From Burkholderia sp. BCC0506 (GTDB taxonomy: Bacteria > Pseudomonadota > Gammaproteobacteria > Burkholderiales > Burkholderiaceae), in NCBI RefSeq assembly GCF_902833145.1, contig NZ_CADFEN010000009.1:186001-250000 (forward strand): 64,000 nucleotides of DNA, read 5' to 3'. The first letter of the stretch is position 1. Every line of letters starts with the position of its first letter. Below the pieces are notes generated by a model that did no database searches, had not been told where the DNA came from, and saw nothing but the letters and a program-made list of their open reading frames with translations. Position numbers and translations under genes: made by a program. Positions 26,824-35,850 of the stretch are shown here, in pieces.

Positions 26824-27999
26824 TTACTTGCTGAGTGCGCGCATCGCGGTTTCGAGGCCCGCAAGCGTCAGTGGATACATGCGCTGGCCGAGCACGTCGC
26901 GAATGATCGCGATCGATTGCCGGTACTCCCATAGCCGCTCGGGCTCCGGGTTCAGCCATGCATGATGGGGGAACTGGTCGGCGAGCCGGCGCAGCCAGAC
27001 GGCGCCGGTTTCCGGGTTGTTGTATTCGACCGAGCCGCCGGGCTGCAGCACTTCGTACGGGCTCATCGTCGCGTCGCCGACGAAGATCAGCTTGTAGTCG
27101 GGCGTGAACTTGTGCAGCACGTCCCACGTCGCGGTGCGTTCCGAGTGGCGGCGGCGGTTGTTCTTCCACAGGTGGTCGTACACGCAGTTGTGGAAGTAGA
27201 AGAATTCGAGGTGCTTGAATTCGGCCTTCGCGGCCGAGAACAGCTCTTCGGTGCGCTTGATGTGGTCGTCCATCGAGCCGCCGACGTCGAGCAGCATCAG
27301 CACCTTCACGTTGTTGTGGCGCTCGGGCACCATCCGCAGGTCGAGCCAGCCTGCGTTCGCGGCCGTGCTGCGGATCGTGCCGGGCAGGTCGAGCTCCTCG
27401 GCCGCGCCTTCGCGCGCGAAGCGGCGCAGCCGCCGCAGCGCGACCTTGATGTTGCGCGTGCCGATCTCGACCGAATCGTCGTAGTCGCGGTACGCGCGCG
27501 CCTCCCACACCTTCACCGCGGTGCGGTTGCCGTTCGACGGGCCGCCGATGCGCACGCCTTCCGGGTTGTAGCCGCCGTGCCCGAACGGCGAGGTGCCGCC
27601 CGTGCCGATCCATTTGTTGCCGCCTTCGTGGCGCTCCTTCTGCTCGTCGAGCAGCGCCTTCAGGCGCTCCATCAGCTTGTCGAGCCCGCCCATTGCCTCG
27701 ATCTGCGCCTTCTCTTCCGGCGACAGCTCGCGCTCGAGGCGCTTCTCGAGCCAGTCGAGCGGGATGTCGAACGCCTCGGACGGCAGCGCGGACACGCCGT
27801 GGAAATACGCGCCGAACGCCTGGTCGAACTTGTCGAAATACTGCTCGTCCTTGACGAGCGTCATGCGCGCGAGGAAGTAGAACGCATCGATCGACGGCGA
27901 GATCAGCCCGGCCTTCAGCGATTCGAGCAGCGTCAGGTATTCCTTCACCGAGACGGGCAGCTTGGCTGCGCGCAGCGCGTAGAAGAAATTGAGCAGCAT
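26824..27999 (-). CDS. VWA-domain protein of the CoxE/MoxR-associated type
   Basis: A 391-aa protein with a helical N-terminal part, a Glu/Lys-rich central stretch near residues 100-135, and a C-terminal von Willebrand A domain. The metal-ion-dependent site is VLMLLDVGGSMDDH near residue 235, with Gly in place of the first Ser of the usual DxSxS. VFVGDATMS near 320 is the acidic second loop. VWA proteins encoded next to MoxR ATPases act as partners in metal insertion or enzyme maturation. ATG at 27999 lies just downstream of the MoxR stop. Confidence 0.88.
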   Translation of the reverse strand: MLLNFFYALRAAKLPVSVKEYLTLLESLKAGLISPSIDAFYFLARMTLVKDEQYFDKFDQAFGAYFHGVSALPSEAFDIPLDWLEKRLERELSPEEKAQIEAMGGLDKLMERLKALLDEQKERHEGGNKWIGTGGTSPFGHGGYNPEGVRIGGPSNGNRTAVKVWEARAYRDYDDSVEIGTRNIKVALRRLRRFAREGAAEELDLPGTIRSTAANAGWLDLRMVPERHNNVKVLMLLDVGGSMDDHIKRTEELFSAAKAEFKHLEFFYFHNCVYDHLWKNNRRRHSERTATWDVLHKFTPDYKLIFVGDATMSPYEVLQPGGSVEYNNPETGAVWLRRLADQFPHHAWLNPEPERLWEYRQSIAIIRDVLGQRMYPLTLAGLETAMRALSK

Positions 28000-28022
28000 G
28001 GCCGGGCCTTCGCGGGTTGGGG

Positions 28023-28865
<843 letters not shown>

Positions 28866-29003
28866 GGCGGCGCTCTTCTTCATCGGGAAAAAAACCCAGT
28901 ATAAGTCAGAAGGGCTGTCCGGGCGGGCCGCGCCCGCGTATCGTTGCGGGGCTGTGGCGGGGCGAGCCGGGGCGCCGTATGGACGCGTTCCCCGCCGACG
29001 CGG

Positions 29004-29009
29004 TACAAT
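29004..29009 (+). promoter_or_regulatory. -10 box for the cytochrome c pair
   Basis: GGTACAATCTGGCCG carries a TACAAT -10 element about 95 nt before the first cytochrome gene. No good -35 is visible. GGCC-T8-GGCC directly downstream can form a small hairpin in the leader. Confidence 0.45.
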
Positions 29010-29109
29010 CTGGCCGTTTTTTTTGGCCTGCGTGGCGACCGACAAGCAAAACGGCGCGGGCCGTTGCCGCTTCGGCGCCAGTTTCCCCTCAAGCTAGGTT
29101 ACAAGAGCT

Positions 29110-29469
29110 ATGAACAAATTCGTCGGCAAACACGTGGTTGTCGCAGCGCTCGTGGCGCTCGCGGGCAGCGCGCAGGCGGCCGGTGTGGTCGGCAACCCGA
29201 AGGACGGGGCGAGCAAGGCCGCCATGTGCATCGGTTGCCACGGCATCCAGGACTACCGCGCGGCGTACCCGGAGGTCTACCGGGTGCCTGTCCTCGGCGG
29301 CCAGAACCAGCAATACCTCGAGAACGCGCTGAAGGCCTACCGCAAGAAGGATCGTCACTTCCCGTCGATGAACGCGATCGCCGGTTCGCTGACGGATCAG
29401 GACATCGCGGATCTGTCGGCCTACTACGCCGCCCAGAAGGCCGACACGAAGGACAACCCCTACAAGTAA
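29110..29469 (+). CDS. Periplasmic c-type cytochrome (class I)
   Basis: A 119-aa protein with a 23-residue signal peptide ending AQAA, and one heme c site CIGCH near residue 40. The distal methionine is probably that in FPSMNAIAGSL near residue 86. Size and pattern match the small c-type cytochromes, c553/c5-like, that carry electrons between bc1-type complexes and terminal oxidases in the periplasm. A second cytochrome of equal length follows 41 nt later. Confidence 0.88.
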   Translation: MNKFVGKHVVVAALVALAGSAQAAGVVGNPKDGASKAAMCIGCHGIQDYRAAYPEVYRVPVLGGQNQQYLENALKAYRKKDRHFPSMNAIAGSLTDQDIADLSAYYAAQKADTKDNPYK

Positions 29470-29509
29470 AGCGCGCGCCGCCGATCTCTCCGGCGGGACA
29501 GGAGCATTC

Positions 29510-29869
29510 ATGAACAACGCATTCAAGACGGCGGCGGTTGCACTGGCGGCCGGCCTCGCGATCGGTACCGCGCACGCCGCGGACATCTCGAAGGGCAAGG
29601 AACTGGTCGAATCGCACAACTGCGCGGCCTGCCACGGCGCGCAGCTGAACAAGCCGATCAACGCGGAGTACCCGCGACTCGCCGGCCAGCACGCCGACTA
29701 CCTCGTGTGGGCGATGCGCCAGTACCAGATGGGGCTGACGAACCCGCTGCTCGGTCGCAACAACGCGATCATGCAGGCGCAGGTGCAGAACCTGTCGGTC
29801 AGCGACATGAAGGACATCGCGTCCTACATCGAGTCGCTGAAGGAAACCGATCTCGTCTTCAAGAAGTAA
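29510..29869 (+). CDS. Periplasmic c-type cytochrome (class I)
   Basis: A 119-aa protein with a signal peptide ending in AHAA and one heme site CAACH near residue 43. It shares with the preceding cytochrome the spacing YPRLAGQHADYLVWAMRQYQ and a Met-bearing stretch NAIMQAQ that could be the axial ligand. The two genes look like an ancient tandem duplication. A terminator follows. Confidence 0.88.
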   Translation: MNNAFKTAAVALAAGLAIGTAHAADISKGKELVESHNCAACHGAQLNKPINAEYPRLAGQHADYLVWAMRQYQMGLTNPLLGRNNAIMQAQVQNLSVSDMKDIASYIESLKETDLVFKK

Positions 29870-29903
29870 GCGCGATGGGCCTCACGGGCCTGCGCAGCAA
29901 GAA

Positions 29904-29931
29904 ATGCCCCGCCTCGGCGGGGTATTTTTTT
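29904..29931 (+). terminator. Terminator after the cytochrome pair
   Basis: ATGCCCCGC and GCGGGGTAT form a 9-bp stem with one G-U pair around a CUCG loop, followed by seven T at 29925-29931. Confidence 0.8.
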
Positions 29932-29976
29932 GCCCGCGGCCAGGCTCGGCCCGGCGCGCACGGCTCGGCCGGGCGC

Positions 29977-30411
29977 TCAGTCGCGCGACGCGCGGCGCAG
30001 GATGCGCTGCAGGTACGCGTCGGTATCGGGCGGCATGTTCGTGCGCTGCGCTTCCCAGATCGTCTCGCCGAGGCACTCCATGATCGCGTGCTGCGCGTCG
30101 TGGGTCGAGTCGAGCTTCGCGGCCAGCTTGTCGTGCGCGGCGCGGATGCCGGGCGGCTGGTCGATCGACAACTGCTCGCTGATCGCGAGGTGCATCGACA
30201 GGTGCAGGAACGGGTTCGTGCGGCCTTCCTCGGGCGTGTAGTTGCGCGCCGCCGCGCCGTCGGCGTCGGCCAGGTCGTCGTGGTATTCGGGATGCTCGAC
30301 GATCCAGTCGGCCGCCATCGCTTCCAGCGGCGTCAGGATCTCGCCCGCGCGCTGCTTGCGCCAGGTCTCGGTGAAAAAGCGACGCACTTCGTCGCGGCTT
30401 GGATTGAACAT
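29977..30411 (-). CDS. DUF1841 family protein
   Basis: A 144-aa soluble protein with the DUF1841 pattern FNPSRDEVRRFFTETWRK at the start and TNPFLHLSMHLAISEQL near residue 73, plus HAIMECLGETIWEAQR. The conserved HxxMH-like helix suggests a metal or helical-bundle role, but no function is known. The ATG at 30411 begins the conserved part. It converges with the cytochrome pair. Confidence 0.85.
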   Translation of the reverse strand: MFNPSRDEVRRFFTETWRKQRAGEILTPLEAMAADWIVEHPEYHDDLADADGAAARNYTPEEGRTNPFLHLSMHLAISEQLSIDQPPGIRAAHDKLAAKLDSTHDAQHAIMECLGETIWEAQRTNMPPDTDAYLQRILRRASRD

Positions 30412-30610
30412 GGTGGGGAAACGTCGTGATTCGGGCGGCGTCATGCCGCGTCGGGCATTGTACGCCGGAGCGGCGGACGGCGCTGGCGGCGGCTCGGGGG
30501 GCGGCTGGTGAGACGCGGCGCGGCGCGGGTAAGCGCGGGCTAGGCTCGCCGCCGCCGCGTCGCTACACTCCGACGATTGCCGTCACAGCGCCTTGTCCGC
30601 CCGTTTTTTC

Positions 30611-31540
30611 ATGACCGCCACCGTCCGCTCATCGTCCGCCGCCCTGCAGGGCGCGCTCTACGTCGCGTTGTCCGCCGCCGCGTTCGGTGCGATGGCGATT
30701 TTCGGCCGCTATGCGTATGCGGCGGGCGTCGACGTGCTCGGGCTGCTGATCGTGCGCTTCGCGATCGGCGGCGCGGTGCTCGCCGCGATCGCGCGGCACC
30801 GCCGCGTCGCGTGGCCGCGCGGGCGCTCGCTCGCGCCGCTGGTGGCGATGGGCGCGCTCGGCTACGTCGGGCAGTCGTTCTGCTATTTCAGCGCGCTGCA
30901 GCACGCGCAGGCGAGCCTCGTCGCGCTGCTGCTGTACCTGTATCCGGCGTTCGTCACGCTGCTGGCCGCGTGGTGGCTCGGCGAGCGCCTGACGCGCGCG
31001 AAGGCCGTCGCGCTGGTGCTGTGCGTCGCGGGTTCGGCGCTGATGGTCGGCGGCGGGCACGGCGAGCCGCTCGGGATCGCGCTCGCGCTGGCCGCCGCGG
31101 TGATCTATTCGCTGTACATCGTCGGCGGCACGAAGGCGACGCGCGGCGTCGATCCGCTCGCGACCACCGCGATCATCTGCCTGTCGGCCACCGCGACGCT
31201 CGTCGCGATCGCCATCGTGCGAACGGCGGCGTTCGGCGCGCCGCCGCGCTGGCCCGCGACGGCCGGCGGCTGGGCGTCGATGCTCGCGATCGCGCTCGTG
31301 TCGACGGTCGCGGCCATGCTCGCGTTCTTCGCCGGGCTCGAGCGGCTCGGGGCCGCGCGCACGTCGATGCTGTCGACGCTCGAGCCGGTCGTCACGGTCG
31401 CGCTCGCGGCGCTGCTGTTCGGGGAGGCGCTGTCGCCGCTGCAGTGGGCGGGCGGTGTCGCGATTCTGGCGGCCGTGCTCGCGCTCGTGCGCGCGGGCGG
31501 CGCGGCCGCCGACGATGCGACGGCGACGTCCAACGCGTAG
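30611..31540 (+). CDS. EamA/DMT-family transporter
   Basis: A 309-aa inner-membrane protein with ten hydrophobic segments in two EamA halves: ALYVALSAAAFGAMAIFGRYAYAAG near residue 15 and AALLFGEALSPLQWAGGVAIL near 262. Such proteins export amino acids or small metabolites. ATG at 30611 is used; a TTG at 30593 is possible. A TACACT -10-like element sits at 30564. The substrate is unknown and no partner is close. Confidence 0.87.
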   Translation: MTATVRSSSAALQGALYVALSAAAFGAMAIFGRYAYAAGVDVLGLLIVRFAIGGAVLAAIARHRRVAWPRGRSLAPLVAMGALGYVGQSFCYFSALQHAQASLVALLLYLYPAFVTLLAAWWLGERLTRAKAVALVLCVAGSALMVGGGHGEPLGIALALAAAVIYSLYIVGGTKATRGVDPLATTAIICLSATATLVAIAIVRTAAFGAPPRWPATAGGWASMLAIALVSTVAAMLAFFAGLERLGAARTSMLSTLEPVVTVALAALLFGEALSPLQWAGGVAILAAVLALVRAGGAAADDATATSNA

Positions 31541-31597
31541 CCGGGAAGCGGGTGGGCGGGCGTCGTGCCCGCGGCGCGCTGTCGCGCGGCCTGACGC

Positions 31598-32242
31598 TTA
31601 TTCGTTGGGCGGCGGCGTCTTCGGCCGGAACTCGCACAGCGGCTCGATCGCGCAGTGCCAGCATTCGGGCCGGCGGGCCTTGCACACATAGCGCCCGTGC
31701 AGGATCAGCCAGTGATGCGCGTCCTGCAGGAATTCCTTCGGCGTGAACTTCTCGAGCGCGGCCTCGACGGCTCGCACGTCCTTGCCCGGCGCGAGCCCGG
31801 TGCGATTCGCGACGCGGAAGATATGCGTGTCGACCGCGATCGTCGGCTGGCCGAACGCGGTGTTCAGCACGACGTTCGCGGTCTTGCGGCCGACGCCCGG
31901 CAGGCCTTCGAGCGCTTCGCGATCGGCCGGCACCTCGCCGTCGTAGCGCTCGAGCAGGATCCGACACGTCGCGACCACGTTTTTCGCCTTGGTGCGATAG
32001 AGGCCGATCGTCTTGATGTACTCGGTGACGCCTGCCTCGCCAAGCGCGACGATTTGTCGCGGGGTGTTCGCGACCGGAAACATTTTCCGCATCGCCTTGT
32101 TGACCGACACGTCGGTCGCCTGTGCGGACAGCATCACGGCGATCAGCAGTTCGAACGGTGTCGAGTATTCGAGCTCGGTGGTCGGATGCGGATTGAGGCT
32201 CTGCAGCGTTTCGTAGATCGCGCGTCGTTTGCTGGCGTTCAT
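31598..32242 (-). CDS. nth: Endonuclease III
   Basis: Nth is a bifunctional glycosylase/AP lyase that removes oxidised pyrimidines. The 214-aa protein has the helix-hairpin-helix [15 protein letters not shown] with the catalytic lysine near residue 120, the essential aspartate in [15 protein letters not shown] near 138, and the C-X6-C-X2-C-X5-C [4Fe-4S] ligands ending LCEF. Its ATG overlaps the rnfB stop by the 4-bp ATGA, so the two are translationally coupled. That pairing with an electron-transfer protein may keep its cluster or redox state. Confidence 0.94.
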   Translation of the reverse strand: MNASKRRAIYETLQSLNPHPTTELEYSTPFELLIAVMLSAQATDVSVNKAMRKMFPVANTPRQIVALGEAGVTEYIKTIGLYRTKAKNVVATCRILLERYDGEVPADREALEGLPGVGRKTANVVLNTAFGQPTIAVDTHIFRVANRTGLAPGKDVRAVEAALEKFTPKEFLQDAHHWLILHGRYVCKARRPECWHCAIEPLCEFRPKTPPPNE

Positions 32243-33150
32243 GGAGCGTTCTGGTCGGGCGGCGCGGACGGGCCGTCCGGATCGCCGTTGTCTGCGTCGC
32301 TGTCGTTGTCGTGGTCGGTGCGGCCCGATGCCGCTTCGGCGTCGCGCTGCGCCTGCTGTTCGGCGAGCCGCTTGCGGCGCGCCTCGGCCGCGTCGATCTG
32401 CGCCTGGACGGCCGCGCTCACGCCCTCGGTGTTCTTCGGCCCGGCGCCTTGCCCGGACAGCTCTTCCTTCTTCTTGCGCGCGCGTTCGAGCGCCGCGGCG
32501 ATGATCGCGCGCTTCTTCGCTTCGGCATCGTCGGCGGCCGGTGCCGCGGCTGGCGCGCCGGGCTGCGTGGCGGCCGGCCCCGCGGCCGGTTTCGCGGCAC
32601 TGGCCGCACGGCGGGCGGCGGCGCGCGCTTCGGCGGCCTCGCGTTCGCGGCGCTGGCGCGCGAGCCGCAGGTCGTGACGTTCGCGCGCGGCGTCGGCCTG
32701 CTCCTGCGACCACGCATCCCAGCCCGTGCGATCGCCGGTCACCGGCAGCATCGCGATGCAGTCGACCGGGCACGGCGGCACGCACAGGTCGCAGCCCGTG
32801 CACAGCGACGCGACGATCGTGTGCATCTGCTTCGGCGCACCGACGATCGCATCGACCGGGCACGCCTGCATGCACAGCGTGCAGCCGATGCACAGGTTTT
32901 CGTCGATGAACGCGACCGCGCGCGGATGTTCGGTGCCGTTGACGGGGTTCAGCGGAATCACCGGCTTGCCGAGCAGGTTCGCGAGGCGCGCGATGCCTTC
33001 GGCGCCGCCGGGCGGGCACTGGTTGTAGTTCGCGTCGCCGGCGGCGATCGCCTCGGCGTACGGGCGGCAGCCGTTATAGCCGCACTTCGTGCATTGCGTC
33101 TGGGGAAGCAGATCTTCGATGCGATCCGCGAGTGTTTTGGAATCGGTCAC
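32239..33150 (-). CDS. rnfB: RnfB-like ferredoxin-type electron transfer protein
   Basis: A 303-aa iron-sulphur protein. An Fe-S domain with [16 protein letters not shown] and CPPGG opens the protein, and two 4Fe-4S ferredoxin motifs follow near residue 85: [12 protein letters not shown] and [12 protein letters not shown]. The tail, from about residue 155, is Ala/Arg/Lys/Glu-rich and low complexity. The membrane-anchoring N-terminal helix of canonical RnfB is absent, and no other rnf genes are present, so it is likely a soluble relative. It is upstream of, and overlaps, nth. Confidence 0.88.
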   Translation of the reverse strand: MTDSKTLADRIEDLLPQTQCTKCGYNGCRPYAEAIAAGDANYNQCPPGGAEGIARLANLLGKPVIPLNPVNGTEHPRAVAFIDENLCIGCTLCMQACPVDAIVGAPKQMHTIVASLCTGCDLCVPPCPVDCIAMLPVTGDRTGWDAWSQEQADAARERHDLRLARQRREREAAEARAAARRAASAAKPAAGPAATQPGAPAAAPAADDAEAKKRAIIAAALERARKKKEELSGQGAGPKNTEGVSAAVQAQIDAAEARRKRLAEQQAQRDAEAASGRTDHDNDSDADNGDPDGPSAPPDQNAP

Positions 33151-33256
33151 GGTGACGACAGGCTGACAACAGGCGCAGCGGCGCCGAATGGCTCCCGGCC
33201 GCGTCGGGCGCGGCCGGAAAGGTTTGCCAAAGCTCGATTATCGCCGATTTCCCGCA

Positions 33257-33285
33257 TTGCGCTGGACGCCGTCTATGCGCATAAT
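33257..33285 (+). promoter_or_regulatory. Sigma-70 promoter for the TetR gene
   Basis: TTGCGC at 33257-33262 and CATAAT at 33280-33285 are spaced 17 nt apart. The predicted start is about 120 nt before the TetR ATG, and the leader holds a run of T. Confidence 0.5.
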
Positions 33286-33413
33286 CGAACCGCTTTTTTG
33301 CAGGGGCTCAGCAGGAGGGTGGCCGCCCGCGGCGCGCCCGTTCCAGGGCGGCCGGCGCCGAGGCGGTGGGGGTGCCGGTCCGGATCAAGCGGCTCACATA
33401 GCAAAACGCCACC

Positions 33414-34046
33414 ATGAATCAGCCAAAAATCAAAAGAGATCCTGAAGGTACGCGCCGCCGCATCCTGATGGCGGCAGCCGAAGAGTTCGCGAATGGAGGG
33501 CTGTTCGGCGCGCGCGTCGATCAGATCGCGCGCCGGGCCGAAACCAACGAGCGCATGCTCTATTACTACTTCGGCAGCAAGGAGCAGCTCTTCACCGCCG
33601 TGCTCGAACACGCGTTCTCCGCGCTGACCGAGGCCGAGCGCGTGCTGGATCTCGACGGCGTCGCGCCGGTCGAAGCCGTCACGCGGCTCGCGCATTTCGT
33701 TTGGGACTACTACCGCGACCATCCGGAGCTGCTCCGGCTCATCAACAACGAGAACCTGCACGAAGCGCGCTATCTGCACAAGTCGACGCGGATCCGCGAG
33801 ATGATGTCGCCGATCGTCGCGAAGCTCGGCAACGTGCTGATGCGCGGCCAGAAGGCCGGGCTGTTCCGCGGCGACGTCGATCCGCTGCGCTTCTACGTGA
33901 CGCTGTCGGGGCTCGGCTACTACATCGTGTCGAACCGCTTCACGCTCGCCGCGACGCTCGGCCGCGACTTCACCGACACCGACGAGCGCGCGGAGATGGT
34001 CCGGATGAACACCGAGGTGCTGCTCGCGTATCTGCTGCGGCGCTGA
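33414..34046 (+). CDS. TetR-family transcriptional regulator
   Basis: A 210-aa regulator. The N-terminal helix-turn-helix covers about residues 12-60, with RRRILMAAAEEFANGG and the recognition helix in YYFGSKEQLF. The C-terminal ligand domain starts near residue 80. The effector and target are unknown; the nearest genes are phaZ (convergent) and rnfB (divergent). A terminator separates it from phaZ, so cotranscription with a target is not evident. Confidence 0.9.
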   Translation: MNQPKIKRDPEGTRRRILMAAAEEFANGGLFGARVDQIARRAETNERMLYYYFGSKEQLFTAVLEHAFSALTEAERVLDLDGVAPVEAVTRLAHFVWDYYRDHPELLRLINNENLHEARYLHKSTRIREMMSPIVAKLGNVLMRGQKAGLFRGDVDPLRFYVTLSGLGYYIVSNRFTLAATLGRDFTDTDERAEMVRMNTEVLLAYLLRR

Positions 34047-34102
34047 CGCGACGAACGAACGAGCCGGCGAGCCACCCGCTCGCGCCGCGGCCGGATAAAG
34101 AA

Positions 34103-34127
34103 ACGCCGCCGTGCAACGGCGGCGTTT
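34103..34127. terminator. Bidirectional terminator between TetR and phaZ
   Basis: ACGCCGCCGT and ACGGCGGCGT form a 10-bp stem with a 3-nt loop, followed by T5 on the plus strand and TTTCTTT on the minus strand. It lies between two convergent stops. Confidence 0.8.
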
Positions 34128-34147
34128 TTGCGTCGGAGCGCGGCGAA

Positions 34148-35638
34148 TCAGGCGGCCTTGCGGGCACGCACGGTTTTTGCGCGCGGGCTGCCGGCTGCGC
34201 GCTTCGCGGCCGGCGCGGCCTTCGCGGCAGGCGTCCTGGCGGGCGCGACCGTCACGGCCGGCGCCTTCGCGCGCGTGCGTTTCGCGGCGGTCGCGCGCAC
34301 TGCCGTTTCCGGCTCTTGTCTGGCGGCCGGCACGGTGCCGATCGTGGTCGCATCCTGGGCATCGGCGGGCAGCTTCGCCGCGCCTTGCTTCGGCTCCGGC
34401 GCATGCTCGCGGATGAAGTCGCGCAGTTGCGGATAGATGATCGTGCGCCAGCGGCGGCCCGAGAAGATCCCGTAGTGGCCGCACTTCTCGGCGGTCAGGC
34501 TGCGGCGATCGTCTTGCGGGATGCCCGTGCACAGTTCGTGCGCAACGTGCGTCTGGCCGCTGCCCGAGATGTCGTCGAGTTCGCCTTCGATCGTCATCAG
34601 CGCGGTGTGCCTGATGTCCTGCGGCCGCACGCGCTCGCCTTCGACGTCCCACGTGCCTTCCGCGAGGCGGAACTCCTGGAACACGACGCGGATCGTCTCG
34701 AGGTAATACTCGGCGGCCATGTCGAGCACCGCGTTGTACTCGTCGTAGAAGCGGCGGTGCGCTTCGGCGTCGTCCTCGTCGCCGCGCAGCAGACTTTGGT
34801 AGAAATCCCAGTGCGATTGCGCGTGCCGCTCCGGATTCATCGCGACGAAGCCCGTGTGCTGCAGGAAGCCCGGATACACCTGGCGGCCTTCGCCCGGATA
34901 GTTCGCGGGCACCGTGTGGATCACGTTGTTCTCGAACCACGCGGTCGAGTGCTGCGTTGCGAGCGAATTCACGGAAGTCGGGCTGCGGCGCGCGTCGATC
35001 GGGCCGCCCATCATCGTCATCGTGAGCGGCGTGTCCTCGCCGCGGCTCGCCATCAGCGAGATCGCCGCGAGCACCGGCACCGTCGGCTGGCATACCGAGA
35101 TCACGTGCAGGTTGCGCGCGCCGATGTGGCGGATGAATTCCTGGATGTACGCGATGTAGTCGTGCAGGTGGAACGGGCCGACCTCGACCGGCACCATCCG
35201 CGCGTCGATCCAGTCGGTGATGTAGACCTTGTGATCCTGCAGCAGCGTGCGCACCGTGTCGCGCAGCAGCGTCGAGTGGTGGCCCGACAGCGGCGCGCAG
35301 ACCAGCACGACCGGCTCGTCCTTCAGTTGCGTGACGGCGTCGGCGTCGTCCGAATAGCGCTTGAAGCGCAGCAGCCGGCAGAACGGCTTCTCGATGATCG
35401 TCTGCTCGACGATCGGGATGTTGTGGCCGTCCTTGATGATCTGATGAATGTTGAATTCCGGCTTTTCGTAATCCTTGCCGAGCCGATACATCAGCTCATA
35501 GGCGGCCGCCATCCGCGGGGCGCCGGGTATCAGCGAGAACGGGCTGGACGGATTCGCGAACGACTTGGAGGCGGCCTGGGCCCAGGCCGTCAGCGGGCTC
35601 AGCATGGCTCGCTGGAATTCGTGCAGTTGGTAAAGCAT
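34148..35638 (-). CDS. phaZ: Intracellular polyhydroxybutyrate depolymerase
   Basis: A 496-aa protein matching the PhaZ1 type of Cupriavidus necator, which mobilises PHB granules in the cytoplasm. It starts MLYQLHEFQRAMLSP, then has the alpha/beta-hydrolase stretch LVCAPLSGHHSTLLRDTVR near residue 115. VISVCQPTVP near 180 has Cys at the nucleophile position, as in that family, and KCGHYGIFSGRRW near 388 holds the catalytic His. The family body ends near residue 405. A tail of about 90 residues rich in Ala, Lys, Arg and Pro follows. ATG at 35638 begins the family N-terminus. The promoter region carries two palindromic operators. Confidence 0.9.
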   Translation of the reverse strand: MLYQLHEFQRAMLSPLTAWAQAASKSFANPSSPFSLIPGAPRMAAAYELMYRLGKDYEKPEFNIHQIIKDGHNIPIVEQTIIEKPFCRLLRFKRYSDDADAVTQLKDEPVVLVCAPLSGHHSTLLRDTVRTLLQDHKVYITDWIDARMVPVEVGPFHLHDYIAYIQEFIRHIGARNLHVISVCQPTVPVLAAISLMASRGEDTPLTMTMMGGPIDARRSPTSVNSLATQHSTAWFENNVIHTVPANYPGEGRQVYPGFLQHTGFVAMNPERHAQSHWDFYQSLLRGDEDDAEAHRRFYDEYNAVLDMAAEYYLETIRVVFQEFRLAEGTWDVEGERVRPQDIRHTALMTIEGELDDISGSGQTHVAHELCTGIPQDDRRSLTAEKCGHYGIFSGRRWRTIIYPQLRDFIREHAPEPKQGAAKLPADAQDATTIGTVPAARQEPETAVRATAAKRTRAKAPAVTVAPARTPAAKAAPAAKRAAGSPRAKTVRARKAA

Positions 35639-35718
35639 GCAGGCTACTCCCGCGTGGGGGACGGTGCGCAAGGGCGGCGTGGGGCGTCGCGGCGTGCCGT
35701 GTGGGTCAGCGACCGGCC

Positions 35719-35785
35719 ATGTTGCATTGCAGCCGGACAATCTCGTCGATCATATCGGACAACGATCGGTGGTGCAATGCAACAT
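35719..35785 (-). promoter_or_regulatory. phaZ promoter with two palindromic operators
   Basis: TGCAATGCAACAT at 35773-35785 and its perfect inverse ATGTTGCATTGCA at 35719-35731 are 13-bp arms, 54 bp centre to centre. On the minus strand TTGCAC (35777-35772) and TATGAT (35754-35749) form a sigma-70 promoter with a 17-nt spacer. Its -35 lies in the upstream operator, and the predicted start, near 35742, lies about 10 nt before the downstream operator. Each arm holds a TGCAnTGCA palindrome. PhaR, the PHB-responsive repressor, is known to bind TGC-rich palindromes; PhaR control here is inferred. Confidence 0.6.
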
Positions 35786-35850
35786 TTCCCCGGGTTTTCA
35801 TCAAAGTGTTGCGATTTGACGTTCTCTGAACAAGGCCGCCGCGCGCCCGT

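Noticed and set aside
32239-33150. A complete rnf electron-transport operon
   Set aside because: Only the rnfB-like gene is present; no rnfA, C, D, E or G lies in the flanking sequence.
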